Source of the DNA: Halarcobacter sp.
GTDB taxonomy: Bacteria; Campylobacterota; Campylobacteria; Campylobacterales; Arcobacteraceae
Direction of reading: 5' to 3'
Length of the DNA stretch: 64,000 nucleotides
Assembly (NCBI RefSeq): GCF_963676935.1
Contig: NZ_OY781470.1
Location: 1,116,001 to 1,180,000, forward strand
Notes under the pieces: generated by a model
Database searches by the model: none
Told to the model about the DNA's origin: nothing
Seen by the model: only the letters and a program-made list of their open reading frames with translations
Shown: piece after piece, positions 26,401-35,400 of the stretch
How positions within the stretch are numbered: the first letter of the stretch is position 1
Layout: every line of letters begins with the position of its first letter
Translations under genes and position numbers: made by a program

Positions 26401-29400
26401 TTAATGTTGATTTATCTTTAGATGATGGTGATTCAAGCACAAATGACGAACAAGAGATAAAAGTTATTGGTAATGCTAGTCGTTATGATAGTGTTGAAGG
26501 GATAGAAAATGTTGTGGGAACTAGAAATAATGACATTATCAAAGGTAGTGATGATTTTGCAGAAGTAAATATATTAGATGGATATAGAGGTAATGATACT
26601 TTTTATGCATCAAAAGGGGTTGATACCTTTATTGGTGGAGATGGAGTTGATACTTTAGATTTTAGTAATATTGATGTTAATAATGCAGGGGAAAATGCAG
26701 TAATTATTGACTTAGGTTTAGAACAAGCTACTGATGATGGATATCAAAATGGCGGAAGTGCAGTAGTTGATACTATTAGAGATATTGAGATTGTTATTGG
26801 AACTAATGGAGATGATCAGTTAAGAGGAAGTAGTGAGGCAAATACTTTAATTGGTGGGCAAGGTGATGATACAATCAATGGTATAGCAGGAGCTAACTTA
26901 CTTCAAGGCGATGAGGGAGCTGATACTATCATAGGTGGTTCAGAAATTGATACTATTGAGGGTGGAGTTGGAGATGATATCTTAGCTGGTGGAATAGGAA
27001 ATGACTCTATTGATGGTGGCACAGGTAATGATATTATAAATCAGACAAATGGAACTGGTGATGATTCAATTGATGCTGGGGCTGGTGATGATACAATCTA
27101 CTCAGGTCAAGGTGATAATATTATCACAGGTGGAGATGGAATTGATACTTTAACTTATGAACAAATTACTTCTACAGGTATTGTTGCAAATCTTGGAAGT
27201 GGTGCAAGTAATGATTATGGTACAGTTACGATTGGTTCAGATACAGATACTTTACAAGACCATATAGAGGTTATAAAAGGTTCAGCTGATACAGATACAA
27301 TTTTAGGATTTAATGGAACATCTGTTGTGGGTGTAAATTATGATGATACTATGTATGGTAGAGGTTCAAGTGATTCAATTTATGGTGGTATTGGTGATGA
27401 TACTATTTATGGGGAAAATGGAGATGATACATTAAGTGGTCAAGCCGGAAATGATGTAATAGATGGTGGGCAAGGTACTGATACTTTGGATTTTTCAGAT
27501 GCAGATGTGGCTATAAATGTTTATTTAAATCAAACAGATGAAAACAATGTTGCCGTAGCACACCATGTTATGGAAGATGGTTTTGGTGGACAAGATGATG
27601 TAACTTCAGTAGAAAAAATTATAGGTTCTTCTCATAATGATATTATTAAAGGTACAGATGCTTGGAATGCCATAAATGCTGGTGCAGGGGATGATACTAT
27701 TATTGCAACCTCTGGAGGAGATTCAATTAATGGTGGTTCAAATACAACTGGTGTAGGTGGAGGAGATTGGTTAAGTTTCCAAGCTTTAGGTTCAGCTGTT
27801 AATGCAAAAATGCAAGATGGACAAATCTCTGGTGGTTTAGGAAGTACAACAATTTCAGAGATTGAAAACTTATTGGGGTCAAATTTTGATGATACTTTAA
27901 CTGGGGATGCAAATAATAACTCCCTTGATGGTAATTTAGGAAATGATACTATAGATGGTGGAGCTGGTTCAGATTATCTGTTTGGTAATGATGGAGATGA
28001 TACTTTAATAGGTGGAGATGGAATTGATAATTATGATGGTGGAAGTGGTCAAGACTTTATAGATTTTTATAATGTTGAAGCTTCAGTAGATGTAAACTTA
28101 TCAACTTCAACTGTAAATGAAGATGGTTATGGAAATACAGAATCTGGTGCAATTAGTAATATTGAAAATATTAATGGTACTTTAAATTATGCAGATACTT
28201 TAACAGGTGATAACAACAATAATATCATCAGTGGTTATGGTGGAAATGATACTATAAATGGACTTGGTGGCTTTGATACTATTTATGGTGGTACAGGAAG
28301 TGACACTATCAATACTGGAACTGATTTAGATGATACTAGTGAAGATGTTGTATATGGAGAAGAGGGAATTGATACTATAACTGGTAATTTTGATAAAGCA
28401 GTTATATATGGAGATTCAATTGGTGGTTCAAATGCAGAAGAGGATTGGATTGATTATTCTGGTTCAACAAGTGGAATTACTGTTGATTTAGGTGGCAATT
28501 ATACAGATTCAACATATACTTTAGATAGTTCAAATGATGCATTAGATGGTACATATGTAAAAGTTATTAACAATGATTCTCCTACAGATTTTGACTTAAT
28601 CTCACAAATTGAAAATATCATTGGTACAGATCAAGTGGATATTTTAGGTGGTAAAGCGGGAGAAGCTAATTCTATTTTAGCAGGTGATGGAGATGATACT
28701 ATTTTCCACTCAAGTTCAATAGGAAATAATTATGTAGATGGTCAAGCTGGTAGCGATTGGTTAAGCTTAGAATATTATGCTGTTACTGTTGATTTAAATG
28801 ATAGTACAAATGGAATTTATAATATTGAAAATATTCTTGATAAACAAAGTGGTTCTAGTAGAACAATTTGGGGATCAACTGTTGATAATACTTTTATTAT
28901 GTATGATGGAAATGATAGAGTATTAGGTAGAGCAGGAGATGATGTTTACGATTTAGGTAGTGGAGATGATAGAGCTGATGCAGGAGGAGGTAGTGACACA
29001 TTAATTGGTGGTTCAGGTCTAGATACACTTGATTATAGAAGCTATTGGACAGGGAATAGTGTAAATATTATTCTTCAAAACACTTCTATAGATTTAGATG
29101 ATGATGGAGTAGCTGATACTACTGTAAATGCTGTGACAAGAACTATTAATCTTAGTGGATTAGATACAGTTGATGGGGATCAAATCTTTTTTGAAATTAC
29201 CGATTCACAAAACCAAAAAGACTATATCTTAAGGGAAGGTGATGGAACCTCAGACTTTGAAAGATTCTATTTAAGTAATAGAAATGATACTTTTGTTGGT
29301 GATCAAGGAGATAATATTGTTAATGCCTATGAAGGTAATGATACTGTTTTAGGAATGGGTGGAGATGACACTTTATATGGAAATAGTGGAGCTGACTTAA

Positions 29401-32400
29401 TCTTTGGTGGAGATAATGATGATAGTATCAATGGTGATGATGGTGATGATAGATTATATGGTGATGCTGGTAATGATAGAATAACTGGTGGGGAAAACAA
29501 TGACACCATTTGGGGTGGAACTGGTAACAATAATCTATATGGAAATAATGGTACAGATACTATTTATGATGAAGAGGGAACGGACTATATCGATGGTGGA
29601 GCAGATGAAGATACTGTTATCTTTAAAGAGGGAACTCAAGGAGTTGATGTAGATTTAGATGCAGGAAATACTACAGATGCCTTTGGAAATGTACAAACTA
29701 TAACAAATGTAGAAAATATTACTGCAACTTCAATGGACGATATCTTAAAAGGTGAAAATGGAGTTACTAATATCATTTATGGACTTGGAGGAAATGATAC
29801 CTTTACAGTAACTACAAGTGCATTAGGAGAAACTGGTCGTTTAGAAGGTGGAGATGGAACAGATGATAAAGTTATATTAACAAATAATACAGATGGAAGT
29901 GCTGGAGATGCAAATAGTAATATTTTAGTTAATCCAGATAGTGATTCTACTAATTATGATATTACTGTAGATATGTTGATTGATAATAATATTGAATTTG
30001 TTTCAGGTGGAGCAAATAATTCTACAAAAATCTATGATATAGAGAATCTAGATGGTAGTGATAAAGATGATTATATAAAAGCAGATGGCAAAGACAATAC
30101 TATAAATAGTGGAGCTGGAAACGATTATATTCAAGGTTTAGCTGGTGACGATTATATTGATGCTGGTGATGGTAATGATATTGTTGAAGGTGGAGTTGGA
30201 GATGATACATTAGATGGTGGTACGGGTGCAGATACTTTAGTTTATACAAACTCTACTTCAGGTGTAACTGTAAGCCTTGATGCTGGAACTTCAACAGGAA
30301 CAAATATTGGTAGTGATACTATCTCTAATTTTGAAAATATAGTGGGAAGCTCATCTTCTGATACTTTAACTGGGGATAATAGTCTAACTGTAGGAAACAC
30401 AATTTATGGTCAAGGTGGTACAGATAATATTTATGGATTAGCTGGTGATGATGAACTACACGGTGGAGATAATAACGACTACATTGATGGTGGAACTGGA
30501 AATGATACTATGTATGGTGATGCAGGGGATGATACCTTTGTAACTAGTGCAGGTGATGACACTATTGACGGTGGAGACAACAGTGATACAGTTGATTATA
30601 GTACAGCAACAGGTCCCTTAAATGTTACATTATTAGATAGTGGAACAACAACAATTGGAGTTGATGGAACAGATTCTTTAACAAATATTGAAAATCTTAT
30701 TGGTACAAGTGCAGATGATATTATTATAGGTGAATCAAATAACAATACTTTTGTAGGTAATGCAGGAGATGATACCTTAAAAGGTGCAGGTGGTGATGAT
30801 AACCTTCAAGGTGGAACAGGTGACGATACTCTTTATAGTGGAACAGGAACAAACATTATAAATGGTGGAGAAGGTGGAGAAACAACAGGTGACTGGATTA
30901 ACTATACAGATGTGACAAGTTCTGTTAATATTGATTTATCAAGTAATACAGCAACGGGTGCAGTAAATGACACTATAAATAATATAGAAAATGTTGAGAT
31001 GGGTGATGGTGATGATACTGTTCAAGGTGATGTTTACAAGAATAGTTTACTTGGAGGAGATGGTAATGATACCTTAAGTGTATCAGCTGCAACAGGAAGT
31101 GTTACTTTCAATGTTACAAATAACAATGGTACCACTTCCGGTGATGGAGTTGGAAGTGATAATTTTGAAAGTTTTGAAAACTTTATTGGATCAAGTTATG
31201 CAGATACCTTTAATACAACAGCAGTAGATAATATCACTTTTAATGCTTCTGGTGGAATTGACAAAGTAGATTATTCAGGGATGACAACAAATGTTACTGT
31301 TACAGTAAATAATAGTAGTTCAATAACTGTAAATGATGGTACAAATGAAGATACTTTATCAAATGTAGAACATTTAATTACTGGTGAAGGAGCTGATTCC
31401 TATGTATTAAGTGGTATTAATAATATTGATACTTTAGATGCAGGAGATGGAACAGATACCCTAAGTGTAACAACTAGTATGGATTTATCATCTGTTGAAT
31501 TGATAAACTTTGAAGAGATATTAGCTCAAAACAACCAAGTTATAACAGTTAGTGCAACAGCATTAAATAATGAAAACCTAAAACTACATACACAAGGAAA
31601 TGGTCAAATAATAGTTGAAACAACTTCAAATTTAGATGACCATAATTTTGACAATATTAGTGTTTATAATGAAGATGGAACAGGAACAATCACATTAAAT
31701 GTTACAAGTGATATTGATCTTAGTACAAAAAATATTGAAGGAACAAGTGGTAATATCTTTGATGAATTTGATGTTAATAGTGGAGTTACATTAACTATTG
31801 AATCAACTCAAATAGATGGAGAAACTTTAGATGCAGTTGGAAATGGTGATATTATTATTAATGCAACTACAACAGCAAGTGATCATGATTTTGATAATTT
31901 AACAAATACTGGAAATGGGGATATTACATTAAATGTTGATTCAAGTATCAATTTAACTTCTCAAAACTTAGGAGTAATTAATAGATATGATGTTGCAGCA
32001 TCTCAAACTTTAACACTTCTTAATACTCAATTAACTGGTGTTATGATAATTGCTGGTGCAGGTGCAATAAACTTAAATAGCGCAACAGCTACTGAAAATG
32101 TTGATTTAAGTTCAATTGACAATGATAATTTCACTGGAACTGTAACTTTAAACGATGGAACAGGTGATAACAATATTACAATGAGTGATAAAGTAGATAT
32201 TGTAAATTTAACTACTGGTAATGATACTGTTAACCTTGGAGCAGGAGATGATATTGTAAATATCTCTAATACAAACCTTGATAGTTCAGATTCTATTGAT
32301 GGAAGTGATGGAAATGATACTTTAAATATCACAAGTGCTGGGAATGTAGACTTAACAACTGTAAGCTCAATTGAAACTGTAAACTTAGCAAATGGAACAA

Positions 32401-35400
32401 ATAGTGTAACTGTAGGCACACTAAACACTACACTTGAAGGTGGAAGTGGAGCTGATACCTTCAAATTTACAATTGCCCAGTTATCAAATGCTGATATAGT
32501 AAATGGAAATGGTGGAATTGATACTTTAGAGTTCTTAGATAATGGTACAATCAATGCTACTCAATTAGCAAATGTAGATGTTGAAAATATAGTTTTAGCT
32601 GACGGCGGAAATGATATAACAGTTGGAACAAAAGATTTTAATATCTTAGGTGGAAGTGGTGATGATACTTTTAATTATGCAATAAATGATTTAAGTAGTG
32701 ATGATGTAGTAAATGGAAATGGTGGTACAAATAATATCACTTTAACAACTTCAGGACAAATTACAAGTGGAGACTTCTCAGGTGTAACTAATATCTCTGA
32801 TGTTAACTTCTCAGATGGTGATGATCAAATCACTTTAAGTGGAAGTGATTCTTATCTTGATGGAGTTTCATTAAATCTAGGAGCTGGGAATAATACAGTT
32901 ATTTATAACGATATAAATACATTGACTACTTCAGATACAATTGTTGGAGGTGGAACTGATACAATTAGTTTTGCAAATAGTGGGACTATTGATAGTGCAG
33001 ATTTTGCAAATATCTCAGGTCTTGATACAGTTGATTTCTATACTGGAAATGATACTTTAAATCTAAGTGATAATACACTTGATGGTGTAAACTTTATATT
33101 AGACAATGGTAATGATAATGTAAATATTTCATCTGTAAATCTAAGTAGTAGTGATACTATTAATGCTGGAAATGGAACAGATAGTTTAAATATTTCAGAT
33201 ACAAATGGTACTTTAACTTATAATGATGCAGATTTTACAAACCTTAGTGGTTTTGAAACATTAAATTTAAGTGATGGTGGAGATGATACTATAACAGTAG
33301 GTACTACACAAATTGCTAATGCAGGATTTACAAACTACAATGGTAGAGGTGGAGATGATAATTTTATTGTTAACTCAACTGCATCACTTGATAATATAGA
33401 TGGTGGAAGTGGTACAGATGCCTTAACAATAAATACTGATAATCTAGATTTTAGTGGAGTAAATATTACAAGTATTGAAACTTTAAATGTCAATGGAAAT
33501 ACAAACTTAGAGGGCTCTTTAGATGCTAGTATAACAACTGTTAACGTTGCAGCTGGAAAAACTTTAACAATTGATGCTGCTAGTTTAGATGGGGTAACAG
33601 TAAATAATAGTGGAACATTAAATATCACAAACTTAGAGGCAAATCCAAGTTTAGACTTATCTTCAATAGGGGGAACAGTAAATGCTTCATGGAGTGGAGA
33701 TGCCTCATTTACAGGTAATATTGGTAATGCAAACTTAACAGTTGATTCTGGAACTATGACAGTTACAAGTGGAACAATAAACTCAGCTTCTTCTATTGTA
33801 GTTAGTTCTACATTAGTTGCTGACGCTTCAAAACTAGTTGGAAGTACTATAAGTGGAACAGGAATATTAAATGTTAATAATTTAGATGCTGTAACAAATA
33901 TGGATTTCACTAACTTAACTGTTAATACAATAAATGCAGATTGGTCAGGAACTGCAACTTATACTGGTAATTTAACAAATGTAGATACCTTAACAATAAG
34001 TTCAGGAGAGATGACTGTAAATGGAACACAACTTACAGGTCAAACACTACAAGGTAGTGGAAATTTAGTAGTAAATGCAAATGGTACAACAGATTTATCT
34101 TCTCTTACAAATAATTTAACTGGAAGCCTAACAATCAATGATTCAGCAGGAACAGACACAATAACAGCAACAAGTTCTGATGAAACCATAAATATAACTT
34201 CTGGTGGAAGTGATAGCGTAGATGCAGGAGCAGGAAATGATACAATTAACCTTTCTCAAAACGCTACACTTATTGATGGTGGAAACAATAGTGATACCTT
34301 AAATGTTACAAATACAGTATCAATTGGAACCCTTTCAAATGTAGAAACTTTAGATATCCAAGCAACTAATGATATCTCTTCATGGAGTTTAACAGATGTA
34401 AATAGTTTAGATGTAAACAATAACGATAATAGTACATCTATTGAAGCAACTATGAGTTTAAGTCAATATACAACTTTAGGAAGTGCAAATATTACAAGGG
34501 GAGCTGACGATGAGATTACACTTACAGATGTTACAGGAGATATAAGTTCAAACAATTTAAGTGATGCTACAAGTTTAGTATTAAGTGGGAATACTATTAT
34601 CTCAGCTGCACAAGCAACACAATTTGGAGCAAATATCTCTAAAAATGGATTTACTTTAACAGTTCAAGATACTTCAACAAATATTGAAGGGAATATCTCT
34701 ACATATGTGGCAAATGGAATCGATAGTGTGAATGCAACAGATAATGCTTTAGATGTTACTGTTTCAGAAGCTAATTCAGGAATTGGTTTTGATGGAAGTG
34801 ATACTATTACAGTAGTAGATTCTCAAGTAAATATCTCTGCTGCTGATTTCTCTACACTACAAACAAATGGAGTATCTCAAGTTGATGTAAGTGGAACTGA
34901 TACAATTAATGTAACAGTTGCACAAGCAACAGCTGGATTGACTTTTGTAGATGGCACAGTAAATGTTGTAGATAATTCAACAAATATTCAAAATGCAGAT
35001 TTTAGTGATTTAGCTACAGTTGGAGTTGATAGTGTAAATGCAGGTGGAAACAGTTTAAATATCTCATTATCACAAGCAACAGCTGGTATAGACTTTACCC
35101 TTGCAGATACAGTTACAATAACTGGTTCAAATGGAGCAGCATTAGTTTCAAATATTGGAAACTATGGTACAAATATTGATTATCTTGATGCAAATGATAA
35201 TATAGCAACACTAAGTGTTTCTCAAGCTTCAGCTTTAGATACAGCAGGAACTGAGTTTGTAGCAGGAGATACTGTAACAATAAGTGATAGTGGTACAAAT
35301 ATCAGTAATGCTGATTTTACAACATTTAGTTCATATGTTGATAATATAAATGTATCTGATAACAATGTTACAATCTCTAAAACACAAGTTGATGAGTTGA